43,918 nucleotides of DNA from an uncultured Blautia sp. GTDB lineage: Bacteria; Bacillota; Clostridia; Lachnospirales; Lachnospiraceae. How positions within the stretch are numbered: the first letter of the stretch is position 1; every line of letters starts with the position of its first letter. Both the position numbers and the translations under genes were made by a program. Where the stretch lies: positions 1 through 43,918 of the forward strand of contig CAMBAL010000015.1 in NCBI GenBank assembly GCA_945864225.1. Reading direction: 5' to 3'. Below the pieces are notes generated by a model. It worked only from the letters and a program-made list of their open reading frames with translations, was not told the DNA's origin and made no database searches. Shown here piece by piece: positions 10,481 through 18,588 of the stretch.

Positions 10481-11875
10481 ATGGAACATTCTAATCAGTT
10501 TCTGGGTACTGAGCGTATTGGAAAACTCATGAAGCAGTACGCAATTCCCTGTATTATTTCTCTTCTGGTCGGTGCTCTTTACAACATTGTAGACCAGATT
10601 TTTATTGCAAATGCCAGCTATCTGGGCTCCTATGGAAACGCAGCCAACACTGTCGTATTTCCTCTCACTGTAGTTGCTCTGGCTATCGCCGTAATGATCG
10701 GTGACGGCTGCTGCGCATTTGTCAGTATCAGCCTTGGCAAAAATGAGTCTCAGACAGCCAGAAAGAGCGTTGGAAACTCCGTTGTCATGATCATTGTAAG
10801 CAGTCTTATTCTGACAGCCATTTATCTGATTTTTGCAAAACAGATCATTGCCATGTTCGGCGGAACAGTAAATGAAGAGACTTTCCGTCACTCCGGAGAA
10901 TATTTCTTTTATATTTCTCTTGGAATTCCGTTTTATATGTTCGGTCAGGCTATGAACCCTGTTATCCGTGCAGACGGCAGCCCTAAATTTGCCATGATCT
11001 CCACGCTTGCAGGCGCAGTCATCAACATCATTCTTGACCCGGTTTTTATTTTTGTATGCAAATGGGGTATGATGGGTGCAGCTGTAGCTACCGTGATCGG
11101 ACAGATTGTTACCGCTGTGCTTGCAGTCTGGTATCTTCTCCATATGAAGATTATTAAGCCTGAAAAAGGTGACTGCCGTATTAGCGGATCTATATGTAAA
11201 AAGACTCTGGTTCTGGGGATTACCAGTTTTCTTTCCCAGATCAGCCTTGTAGCGGCCATGGCGGCTATCAATAACATGATCCGTAAATACGGTGCAATGG
11301 ATGCAGTCTTTTGTCAGGAACAGTATGCACAGATTCCTATGGCTGTTGTTGGTATTGTTATGAAATTTTTCCAGATTGTCATCTCTGTTGTAGTTGGTAT
11401 GGCTGCCGGCTGTATTCCTATTGTAGGTTTCAACATAGGCGCCGGAAAGAAACTGCGTGTCAAAGAGCTGTTCACCAGCCTGCTGATCGCGGAGGCTGCT
11501 GTCGGTGCCATCGCCATGATCCTGGTAGAGTGTTTCCCTCATCAGCTCATCAATATCTTCGGTGCTGCCAATGAAAGTGTTTATTATACTGATTTTGCAA
11601 TCAAAGCATTCCGTACTTACTTATGCATGATTATTCTTGCCTGCGCTAATAAAGCATGCTTTATTTTCCTCCAGGCTATGGGAAAAGCTGCCGCATCCAC
11701 GCTTCTGTCTATGATCCGTGAGGTCGTTTTCGGTGTTGGTTTTGCACTGCTGCTTCCTGTATTCTTTGGACTGGATGGTGTTCTTTATTCCATGCCTGTT
11801 TCGGATCTTCTGACATTTATTATTGCAGCATTTTTAATCTGCCGGACATATAAAGAATTGAATGGGGGCCGGTGA
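10481..11875 (+). CDS. MATE-family efflux transporter
   Basis: This 464-residue membrane protein has the twelve hydrophobic segments and internal two-fold repeat of MATE exporters, which expel drugs or metabolites in exchange for sodium ions or protons. The family-typical start is visible (LMKQYAIPCIISLLVGALYN, then IVDQIFI), with a second-half counterpart near residues 235-300. Length is normal. The ribosome-binding site AAGGAAGG lies about eleven bases before the ATG. It follows the DtxR gene on the same strand, separated by a promoter and a terminator-like hairpin, so its expression may be controlled at that leader. The substrate cannot be predicted. The three genes downstream point the opposite way. 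Confidence 0.93.
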   Translation: MEHSNQFLGTERIGKLMKQYAIPCIISLLVGALYNIVDQIFIANASYLGSYGNAANTVVFPLTVVALAIAVMIGDGCCAFVSISLGKNESQTARKSVGNSVVMIIVSSLILTAIYLIFAKQIIAMFGGTVNEETFRHSGEYFFYISLGIPFYMFGQAMNPVIRADGSPKFAMISTLAGAVINIILDPVFIFVCKWGMMGAAVATVIGQIVTAVLAVWYLLHMKIIKPEKGDCRISGSICKKTLVLGITSFLSQISLVAAMAAINNMIRKYGAMDAVFCQEQYAQIPMAVVGIVMKFFQIVISVVVGMAAGCIPIVGFNIGAGKKLRVKELFTSLLIAEAAVGAIAMILVECFPHQLINIFGAANESVYYTDFAIKAFRTYLCMIILACANKACFIFLQAMGKAAASTLLSMIREVVFGVGFALLLPVFFGLDGVLYSMPVSDLLTFIIAAFLICRTYKELNGGR

Positions 11876-11914
11876 CTTTCGCCGAAACGTAATACCTTAT
11901 TTCAAACAAAGCAG

Positions 11915-12694
11915 TTATATCCACCCCAGATATGTAATTCTCAGATATTCCTTCTTTTTCTCTATCTCAGTATCCACATGAAAAACCTCCCTGATTCTTT
12001 CAACAGTCAAAACTTCTTCCGGAGAGCCATTCGCGATAATCCGGCCATCCTTCAGCATAATGATTCTGTCACAATACCGTGCAGCCAGATTCATGTCATG
12101 TACAGATGTGAAAATTGTTTTATCCTGAAACTGTCTCATTATTTCCATAATGTACAGCTGATAGCCAATATCAAGATGGTTCGTCGGTTCGTCAAGGATA
12201 ATCAATTCACTTTCCTGCGCAAATGCCATTGCAAGATAGATTCTTTGTTTTTCCCCTCCGGAAAGGCTGAGAAAACTTCTTTCCTCCGTTCCCTGCATAC
12301 CGACCATCGAAAGTGCCTGGCTTACAACCTCAAAATCTGTCTGGTCATCCTGTTCAAACATCTTCTTCCTCGAATATCGCCCCATTATGACCATTTCCCG
12401 GACAGAGAAATCAAAATCCGGCTGGTTCTCCTGTGCTACAATTGCCATTTGCTGAGCTACTTCTTTCGATTTCATTTTGAAAACATCTTTTCCGTTCAGA
12501 TAAATCATTCCGGAAGAAGGGGTATAGTGACGGTATATGTTTTTTAAAAGAGTGGATTTTCCGCTTCCATTCGGACCGACTAATCCAACAAACTCATTTT
12601 TGGAAACAGAAAGCGAAACCTGCGAAAGGATATTCAGAGTGTCAATATTAAAATCAAGCTTTTTAACTTGAATTACGTCTTTATTCTTCATCAT
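11915..12694 (-). CDS. btuD: Corrinoid/siderophore-type ABC transporter ATPase (BtuD-like)
   Basis: The 259-residue ATPase has Walker A GPNGSGKST near residue 40, signature LSGGEKQR near 140 and Walker B LIILDEPTNHLD near 162, in the FecE/BtuD subfamily that powers iron-chelate and cobalamin importers. I start it at the ATG at 12694 (an adjacent ATG at 12691 is equally possible) because AGGAGGAG lies directly upstream; a longer open frame runs back into the permease gene but has no such site. It is the last gene of a three-gene unit, ten bases after the permease stop. The cobalamin riboswitch at the head of the unit makes corrinoid the likely substrate. Confidence 0.85.
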   Translation of the reverse strand: MMKNKDVIQVKKLDFNIDTLNILSQVSLSVSKNEFVGLVGPNGSGKSTLLKNIYRHYTPSSGMIYLNGKDVFKMKSKEVAQQMAIVAQENQPDFDFSVREMVIMGRYSRKKMFEQDDQTDFEVVSQALSMVGMQGTEERSFLSLSGGEKQRIYLAMAFAQESELIILDEPTNHLDIGYQLYIMEIMRQFQDKTIFTSVHDMNLAARYCDRIIMLKDGRIIANGSPEEVLTVERIREVFHVDTEIEKKKEYLRITYLGWI

Positions 12695-12704
12695 ACTCCT
12701 CCTA

Positions 12705-13751
12705 CTATTTACTGAATGAATATCTGCTTTTACGCAGCATCCATAAAAATACAGGAGTACCACAAAGTGCCGTAACAACTCCAACAGGAAGCTCCTGCGG
12801 AGAAAACATAATACGTGCAAAAAGATCTGCCCACACCATGAAAATTGCTCCTAATAAAACAGAAAACCAGATCAGTCTTTTATGAGCAGCACCCACAATG
12901 TTTCTGGTAATATGGGGGATTACGAATCCCACAAATCCAATTGCGCCGCTCATTGATACAAGGACAGAAGTCAGCAGTGTACTGACCAGAATAAGAATCC
13001 ATTTTATCCGTACAGTATTCACTCCCGTATTTCTTGCAATATCTTCTCCGATCAGCAAAGCATCCAGTTCCCGTGTCAAAGGCAGAATCAATATCATTCC
13101 TACAGTCAGAACGCCAACAGCCACGGGAACATCAGACCAATCCGTACCTGCAAAAGATCCAGTCAGCCAGAACGTCGCACTTTGTACTCTTCTGGAATCA
13201 GGAGTCAGAAAAATAATAATATTGGTTAGCGCAGAAAAAAAGGAAGACAGCGCCATACCTACAAGAATCATCTTGGTCGTATTTATTTTTCCGTTTCTGG
13301 ACCCAAAAACAAAAACGATTACTGCCGTCAGCAAAGCACCTGCAAATGAGCTTTCTGCAAGAGGCACTTTTCCTATCAGAGGAAGCGGTCCCATCAGAAG
13401 AGAAATAACAGCTCCGGCAGAAGCCCCGGAGGAAATACCAAGGACATAGGGATCTGCCAGAGGATTTTTAGTAATCGCCTGCATCAGGATACCCGTCAAT
13501 ACAAGTCCGCTCCCTGTACATGCAGCCACAATCACCTTTGGCAGCCTCAAAGCCCATATAATATTAATCTGACTGTTTTTGTAACTGCTCAGATCTTTAT
13601 TGAATACTTTTCCGTAAATAATCTGAAATACATCTTTATAATTGATATCCACAGAGCCAAAGTTTACGGCAAGAACCAGTGTTGTGATAAGAAGAACGAC
13701 CAGTGTTATATAAACACCGGCCATCACTCCTTTTTTTGAATTTCTTAACAT
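12705..13751 (-). CDS. btuC: FecCD/BtuC-type ABC transporter permease
   Basis: This 348-residue inner membrane protein has about ten transmembrane helices and the FecCD family signature regions: LRLPKVIVAACTGSGLVLTG near residue 70, NPLADPYVLGISSGASAGA near 95, and the C-terminal GFVGFVIPHITRNIVG coupling loop near 275. It forms the channel through which the substrate from the binding protein is passed. It starts seven bases after the binding-protein stop and ends ten bases before the ATPase gene, so the three are one operon. The ribosome-binding site is weak (GAGTGAACT), consistent with coupling. Cobalamin specificity is inferred from the upstream riboswitch. Confidence 0.87.
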   Translation of the reverse strand: MLRNSKKGVMAGVYITLVVLLITTLVLAVNFGSVDINYKDVFQIIYGKVFNKDLSSYKNSQINIIWALRLPKVIVAACTGSGLVLTGILMQAITKNPLADPYVLGISSGASAGAVISLLMGPLPLIGKVPLAESSFAGALLTAVIVFVFGSRNGKINTTKMILVGMALSSFFSALTNIIIFLTPDSRRVQSATFWLTGSFAGTDWSDVPVAVGVLTVGMILILPLTRELDALLIGEDIARNTGVNTVRIKWILILVSTLLTSVLVSMSGAIGFVGFVIPHITRNIVGAAHKRLIWFSVLLGAIFMVWADLFARIMFSPQELPVGVVTALCGTPVFLWMLRKSRYSFSK

Positions 13752-13758
13752 AGTTCAC

Positions 13759-14700
13759 TCAGAAGCAATCCGGATGGAAAGCTTTTGCCATTGTCTCAAT
13801 TGCATCTACGCTTCTGTAACATCCTGTTACATCAGTTAAATCAATTACGATAATATTATCATTCTGAATAGCCGGAATATCAGCTAAAATATCACTGTTT
13901 TTAAGAAAATCAATCTTCTGATCTACAGGATCAGATGCAATATAGTCCATCACAATAATGCACTCCGGTTCTGCTGCAATCACATCTTCCCAGTCAACAG
14001 AAGTCCAGTTGCTTTCTGTATCAGCAAATATATTTTCTCCACCGGCAAGTTCTATCATATCTGTAGGAAGTCCCGCACTGGCGGTAAAAGGCGCATCTTC
14101 ACCGGAATCATAAAGAAATACGGATACTGGTTCTTTTTCTGCTACTGCAGTCTGTACCGCATCGATACGATTCTTCATATCTGAAACGATTTCGTCTGCT
14201 TTCTCCTGTACTTGGAAAATTTCACCAAAGTTATTAAAATCTTCATAAACGGACTCGATCGTTGCGGGCGCATACTCTACTCTTGGAATGTATGGTACAA
14301 TTCCATTCTCTTCACAGAAATCATACGGGAAATTGGTGTCAGAAAATGTAGAATACCATCCGGTCAGAAAATCCGGTTCTGCTGCAAGAAGATCTTCCTG
14401 AGAAGGATTACTTGCTTCTGAAAGGCAGGTAAGCTTCGAAAACTCGTCCGCATACTGCTCAGGAACTTCATTATCCATGTAACCATAACCGACAATTTTA
14501 TCAGAAAGCCCAAGTTCCAGAAGCATCTCTGTTGTAAAATTTGCAAGTGTGACAACTCTCTGCGGTACTTCAGAATAAGTAATGTCATAATCCTTTCCAT
14601 TGAGCTCTGTGTTAATTGTTACTTCTGCGCTGGCTGTAACCGGGCTGACACATGTCATAACAAGTCCTAATGCTAACGCCTTTTTCCATTGTTTTTTCAT
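13759..14700 (-). CDS. btuF: Corrinoid-type ABC transporter substrate-binding protein (BtuF-like)
   Basis: The 313-residue protein belongs to the helical-backbone (class III) binding proteins used for cobalamin and iron chelates: PQRVVTLANFTTEMLLELGL near residue 45, and SVDWEDVIAAEPECIIVMD near 230. The start at 14700 is set by AAAGGAGAA seven bases upstream and by the signal peptide beginning MKKQWKKALALGLVM. The peptide ends in TASA, which looks like a signal peptidase I site. The only cysteine in it (VMTC) does not fit a lipobox, which is odd for a Gram-positive binding protein that needs membrane anchoring. The gene lies directly behind a cobalamin riboswitch and its terminator, so expression should fall when cobalamin is plentiful. 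Confidence 0.87.
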   Translation of the reverse strand: MKKQWKKALALGLVMTCVSPVTASAEVTINTELNGKDYDITYSEVPQRVVTLANFTTEMLLELGLSDKIVGYGYMDNEVPEQYADEFSKLTCLSEASNPSQEDLLAAEPDFLTGWYSTFSDTNFPYDFCEENGIVPYIPRVEYAPATIESVYEDFNNFGEIFQVQEKADEIVSDMKNRIDAVQTAVAEKEPVSVFLYDSGEDAPFTASAGLPTDMIELAGGENIFADTESNWTSVDWEDVIAAEPECIIVMDYIASDPVDQKIDFLKNSDILADIPAIQNDNIIVIDLTDVTGCYRSVDAIETMAKAFHPDCF

Positions 14701-14755
14701 GATAGTTCTCCTTTCATATTGCGCCAGCAAAGTACATACCACCAGTGTATGCGGA

Positions 14756-14783
14756 TTATTATTGCTATTACATGCAATAATAA
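14756..14783. repeat. Perfect 10-bp inverted repeat
   Basis: TTATTATTGC (14756-14765) and GCAATAATAA (14774-14783) are perfect inverted copies separated by eight bases. It sits between the riboswitch terminator and the btuF ribosome-binding site. Confidence 0.7.
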
Positions 14784-14808
14784 GAAAAGTCTGCTGAAAA
14801 CAGCAGAC
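14781..14808 (-). terminator. Riboswitch expression-platform terminator
   Basis: On the minus strand GTCTGCTG-TTTT-CAGCAGAC (14789-14808) is followed by TTTTCTTA. It lies after the aptamer and before btuF, as expected for transcription-attenuating cobalamin riboswitches. Confidence 0.8.
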
Positions 14809-14849
14809 TCCACACCTTTCATGTTTCATCTCTCACTTTCATCGGAAGT

Positions 14850-15085
14850 ATAAGATTCACAGAACAAGCAGGTTTCCTGACTTATAGATCAACACTATCC
14901 GTCGCCTTCTCATACTTTAATTATTCAAAAGAGAGTCTCTTTCTTTATCTATAAAATTCTCCTCATTTGAATATGACAGTACAATGGCCTTTTAACAAAT
15001 CGCTCCCTAAATACAGTGACCGGATCGCTCAGGACTCGCACCTGATTCCCTTTTTCAACCACAATATGGCTGCACTTGGTCTGGC
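14850..15085 (-). promoter_or_regulatory. Cobalamin riboswitch controlling btuFCD
   Basis: The minus strand carries the hallmark cobalamin elements in order: GGGAATCAGGTGCGAGTCC (about 15015-15035), GCGATCCGGTCACTGT, then after a variable region the B12 box AAGTCAGGAAACCTGC near 14870-14885. Binding of adenosyl- or related cobalamin is known to turn such elements off. A consensus promoter lies upstream (15100-15128) and an intrinsic terminator downstream (14781-14808). It precedes the BtuF-like gene by about 150 bases. The exact edges are approximate. Confidence 0.93.
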
Positions 15086-15099
15086 ATATTATTTTTTTT

Positions 15100-15128
15100 A
15101 TATTAATTCTTTGTGAATATAATGTCAA
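15100..15128 (-). promoter_or_regulatory. Promoter of the cobalamin riboswitch transcript
   Basis: On the minus strand TTGACA (15123-15128) is followed after 17 bases by TAATAT (15100-15105), placing the start just upstream of the aptamer. Confidence 0.8.
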
Positions 15129-15243
15129 TATATTTTTTGAAATATGTCTTTCTTTTCTTAAATTATGTTTTCTTTTGCAAAAACTCAGAGCTGTCAGACG
15201 TTTTGCTGATGAAGCAGCTGTTATATTACATCTCTTTATCTCT

Positions 15244-15846
15244 TCACATCTTATCAAATTCTATCACTCTGGTACAAATTCGCTCAGCAAGCAAAGGATT
15301 ATGCGTGACCACAAGCATGCCCAGATTTCTTTTGTCAACGATATGAAGCAGCAACTCCCAGATTTGTGCCTGAGTAATCACATCCAGCATCGTTGTCATT
15401 TCATCCGCAATTACAAATTTTGTATCAGGTCCCATGGCTCTGGCGATACAGAACCGCTGCATTTCCCCTCCGGATAATTCAATCGGGTAGCGGGTAAGCC
15501 ACTCCTTCTCAATCCCCATATCATCCAGCAATTCCTGGTCCGGTTCCCACGCTTCTGTAAGCGTTCGTCCAAGCTTCCATCTTGGATTAATCGCTTTTTC
15601 AGGATGCTGATAGATCAGCTGAACCGGGCAGTATCCTTTTTCAGGAAGTAACTTGCCGTCAAAATAGACTTCACCTTTATCCGGTTTCATATAACCTGCC
15701 AGAATTTGAGAAAGTGTACTTTTTCCGCATCCGGAAGGACCAACAAGAGCTACTCTCTCCCCTTTTTCAATTCCCAGAGAAACATTATCCAGTATCGTCT
15801 TTTTTTTCGTATAAGAAAATGTGATATTCTTCGCTTCAAGTAGCAT
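15244..15846 (-). CDS. Opp/Nik-type ABC transporter ATPase, second subunit (DppF/NikE-like)
   Basis: The 200-residue ATPase has Walker A GPSGCGKST near residue 38, signature LSGGEMQR near 127, and Walker B KFVIADEMTTMLD near 146. It is shorter than DppF (about 330) and lacks the C-terminal zinc-type region, which is common for NikE-like subunits. I use the ATG at 15846, which overlaps the end of the preceding ATPase gene by 11 bases; a longer frame from 15894 is possible but would overlap more. It is the last gene of the five-gene importer operon. No clear terminator follows before the cobalamin riboswitch promoter. Confidence 0.85.
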   Translation of the reverse strand: MLLEAKNITFSYTKKKTILDNVSLGIEKGERVALVGPSGCGKSTLSQILAGYMKPDKGEVYFDGKLLPEKGYCPVQLIYQHPEKAINPRWKLGRTLTEAWEPDQELLDDMGIEKEWLTRYPIELSGGEMQRFCIARAMGPDTKFVIADEMTTMLDVITQAQIWELLLHIVDKRNLGMLVVTHNPLLAERICTRVIEFDKM

Positions 15847-16762
15847 GAATGCAACATACCTCCCCTCCCCGCAAGCTGCGTGACGGTATTTCACCTTTCA
15901 TACATGCCTCTGTCCGCACAGGGCAGCGTGGCCAGAATAAACAGCCCTCCGGCAGAGACCCCGCATAAGGCTGTGTCCCCGGAATCGGTTTAAAACCATT
16001 TTGAGGAAGAGCTTCCCAAAGAGCTTTTGAATACGGATGTCTCAAAGACTCCGGTCCATTGCGAAAATCTTCAACCGGTGCTGTCTCAACGGTTGTTCCC
16101 GCGTAAAAAACCGCAACTCTGTCAGCATATTCAAAGGCAAGGTCAATATCATGTGTAATCAGAATGATACCACGTCCTTCATCAGCAAGAGTACGCAAAT
16201 GTCCCATGGCATCCTTTGCCATTTCTTTGCTTAATCCCGGTGTCGGCTCGTCTGCTACAATCAGTCTTGCATCTCCGATCACTGCCGTTGAAAGTAAAAT
16301 TCTTCGGGCCATTCCTCCGGAAAGCTGAAACGGATACATCGTCTCTACCTCTTTTGACAGCTCATATCGTTTAAAAGCTGTCCTCATTTTTTCCAGAGTT
16401 CCTCTTACACCAACCACCTGACTTCCGACATGCATCAAAGGATCCAGATAAGCCACCGACTGCGGAACCAGTGCAATTTCCTTTCCGCGAAGTTTCTTCT
16501 GCAGTTCTTCCGTCAGTTCCATTCCGCAATATGTCATTATTCCGTCAACAGATGCATTGTTCGGTAAAATACCAAGAATGGCACTTGCAAGCAGGCTCTT
16601 TCCTGAACCTGATGACCCTGCAATTGCAAGTATCTCACCTTCCTGTACACTGATATTTAAATTACTGATTACCTTTAAATCTTTCTGTTCCAGACCTTTA
16701 TCGTACATTTTGAAAGATACGGAAAGATTTTTTACACTTAATATATTTTTTTTCTGTTCCAT
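15836..16762 (-). CDS. Opp/Nik-type ABC transporter ATPase, first subunit (DppD/NikD-like)
   Basis: This 308-residue ATPase has Walker A GSSGSGKS near residue 50, signature LSGGMARR near 148 and Walker B LIVADEPTPGLS near 168. The C-terminus has the oligopeptide-transporter extension with GCLFWPRCPVRTEACMKGE, a cysteine pattern typical of Dpp/Opp/Nik ATPases (cysteines in some family members bind an Fe-S cluster). The signature GGMARR replaces the usual GGMRQR, a mild variation. AGGAGAGAGAG precedes the ATG. It sits nine bases after the permease stop and overlaps the next ATPase gene, so all are co-transcribed. Confidence 0.9.
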   Translation of the reverse strand: MEQKKNILSVKNLSVSFKMYDKGLEQKDLKVISNLNISVQEGEILAIAGSSGSGKSLLASAILGILPNNASVDGIMTYCGMELTEELQKKLRGKEIALVPQSVAYLDPLMHVGSQVVGVRGTLEKMRTAFKRYELSKEVETMYPFQLSGGMARRILLSTAVIGDARLIVADEPTPGLSKEMAKDAMGHLRTLADEGRGIILITHDIDLAFEYADRVAVFYAGTTVETAPVEDFRNGPESLRHPYSKALWEALPQNGFKPIPGTQPYAGSLPEGCLFWPRCPVRTEACMKGEIPSRSLRGGEVCCIHAT

Positions 16763-16771
16763 CTCTCTCTC

Positions 16772-17596
16772 CTATTCCTGCGCACTGGACGGATCTATCA
16801 GCAATTTCACATTATCGCCGAGTTTGTCAAACAGCATTACTACCGCAACGAGCATGATACCCGGAAAGAATACAAGCCACCACATTCCTGTTGAGATATG
16901 CTTCAATGACTCAGACAGAATAATACCGATAGCCGGTGTATCCACACTGAGCCCAAAGCCAAGGAACGTTACTCCTGCTTCATGAAGGATCGCATGCGGG
17001 AACAGCAGCAGAAGACCTACAAGAAACTGGGGCATAACATGCGGAATGATATGATGACAAGCTATCTGGAAATTACTTTTTCCAAACTTTTTGGACGCTT
17101 TTACATATTGCATATTCTTTACCTGAAGAACTTCCCCCCGTATAACCCTGGTAAGGTTTGGCCAGTGTGTCAGTGCCACACCAATAACAACGCCTTTCAA
17201 TCCTTTTCCCAAAGAAAAGGAAATCAGCATCAGCAATACCATATGCGGAACTCCCATTACAAGATCCACAAAATACGATATAATTTTGTCAGCACGCCCG
17301 CCCACAGACGCCGATACGATTCCAAGAAACAATGCCATAAATGCACTGAAAACAGCCGCCATTGTTCCAAGCATAATACTGTTTGAAAGCCCTTTGATCG
17401 TCCTGCAGAACATATCTCTTCCCAGGTAGTCCGTACCGAACCAGTGAGCCGCACAAGGAGGAAGTTTCTTTGCCGCATAATTCGGTTCGTACAGCGCAGG
17501 ATTCATCAATAATCCTGCGGCAGAAATAATAAGCAGAATACCTGCAATGATAATTACCAGCATTACTGTTTTTGTTCGTCTGTTCATTTTTTTCAT
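16772..17596 (-). CDS. Opp/Nik-type ABC transporter permease (DppC/NikC-like)
   Basis: The 274-residue membrane protein begins with one N-terminal helix (TVMLVIIIAGILLIISAAGL) and has the DppC-family segment HWFGTDYLGRDMFCRTIKG near residue 52. The inner-membrane-component motif that contacts the ATPase is in the region VKASKKFGKSNFQIACHHII, near residue 175. The protein is slightly shorter than E. coli DppC (300). Its ATG overlaps the stop of the upstream permease gene (ATGA), so the two permeases are translationally coupled. Substrate specificity (peptide, nickel or another metal chelate) is not set by this subunit. Confidence 0.9.
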   Translation of the reverse strand: MKKMNRRTKTVMLVIIIAGILLIISAAGLLMNPALYEPNYAAKKLPPCAAHWFGTDYLGRDMFCRTIKGLSNSIMLGTMAAVFSAFMALFLGIVSASVGGRADKIISYFVDLVMGVPHMVLLMLISFSLGKGLKGVVIGVALTHWPNLTRVIRGEVLQVKNMQYVKASKKFGKSNFQIACHHIIPHVMPQFLVGLLLLFPHAILHEAGVTFLGFGLSVDTPAIGIILSESLKHISTGMWWLVFFPGIMLVAVVMLFDKLGDNVKLLIDPSSAQE

Positions 17597-18573
17597 TTTT
17601 CACTGCCCTCTCGTATCTCAGGATTCAATATGCCGTAAAGCAGATTTGCAATGAAATTTCCTGCAAAAACAAACAATACAGAAAAAAGTGCCACACCGAG
17701 AAGCAGCGGAACATCACTCTTTAGGCCAGCCGTTGTTGCTGCATTTCCCAGGCCGGGATAAGAAAAAACCTGCTCTGCAAGTACGCTTCCCCCGAACAAT
17801 TCACTAAAAGAAGCAAACTGCAGCGTAATTGCCGGAATCGCTATATTGCGAAGCCCGTGTCTTTTAATTACCTGCCAGGTAGTTTCTCCCCGCGCCTTTG
17901 CAAAGAGTACATATTCACTTTTCATAACATCTATAATTTTCTGTCTTGTATGCAGAGCAATATTGGACACGCCGGTAATGCTAAGCGTAAATGCCGGAAG
18001 TATTAAATGATAGATCCGGTCCAGAAGAGTTACATCTTCCGCCGCCTTGCCTACCGGAACTGCAAATCCAACCGGAAACCACCCCAGATTGACAGAAAAT
18101 ACGATCAGAAGCAGCAGTCCGATCCAGAAAGCAGGAGTTGACGATAAGATAAAACAAAAAGTTTTAATAATACGGTCCATAACACTCCCTGAGAATACTC
18201 CTGACAGGATTCCCAGAATGAAGCCCAGGATACCGGAAATAACCCATGCCGTTATCATCAGAACAAGAGACGTCACGAAACGCTCTTTCAATACCTGTAC
18301 AACAGGCTTTTTAAATGCTATAGAGTCTCCCATATCACCATGGAGCAGATTTTTCAGCCATGTGATATATCGCTGAACCGGTGGATCATTCAGCCCCCAG
18401 TGTTCAGCGATAACATCTTTCTGTTCCTGTGAAATATTGGATTCCGACCCTACATATGCGTCAACCGGATCGATCGGTGAAGATATGATCAGAAAGAAGC
18501 AGACGATTGATACGCCAAAAAGAAGAAGCAGCATACGAATCAGTGTACTTCCCAAATATTTCAGAGTGTTCAT
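17593..18573 (-). CDS. Opp/Nik-type ABC transporter permease (DppB/NikB-like)
   Basis: This 326-residue permease has the DppB/NikB layout: a first helix (IRMLLLLFGVSIVCFFLIIS), the extracellular loop with EHWGLNDPPVQRYITWLKNL near residue 57, five further helices, and the ATPase-contact motif KARGETTWQVIKRHGLRN near residue 225. Length is normal for the family. It follows the binding-protein gene by 15 bases and overlaps the second permease by four bases. Together with the two ATPases it forms the importer fed by the 529-residue binding protein. Confidence 0.9.
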   Translation of the reverse strand: MNTLKYLGSTLIRMLLLLFGVSIVCFFLIISSPIDPVDAYVGSESNISQEQKDVIAEHWGLNDPPVQRYITWLKNLLHGDMGDSIAFKKPVVQVLKERFVTSLVLMITAWVISGILGFILGILSGVFSGSVMDRIIKTFCFILSSTPAFWIGLLLLIVFSVNLGWFPVGFAVPVGKAAEDVTLLDRIYHLILPAFTLSITGVSNIALHTRQKIIDVMKSEYVLFAKARGETTWQVIKRHGLRNIAIPAITLQFASFSELFGGSVLAEQVFSYPGLGNAATTAGLKSDVPLLLGVALFSVLFVFAGNFIANLLYGILNPEIREGSEK

Positions 18574-18588
18574 CTGTTTATTCCCCTG

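Noticed and set aside
10388-11542. Long minus-strand open frame (384 codons) across the MATE gene
   Set aside because: Its composition (many His, Asn, Cys and Arg) is typical of an antisense shadow, and the plus strand encodes a clear MATE protein.
14949-15257. Minus-strand 102-codon frame over the cobalamin riboswitch
   Set aside because: The region is explained by conserved riboswitch elements; the frame has no protein-like pattern.
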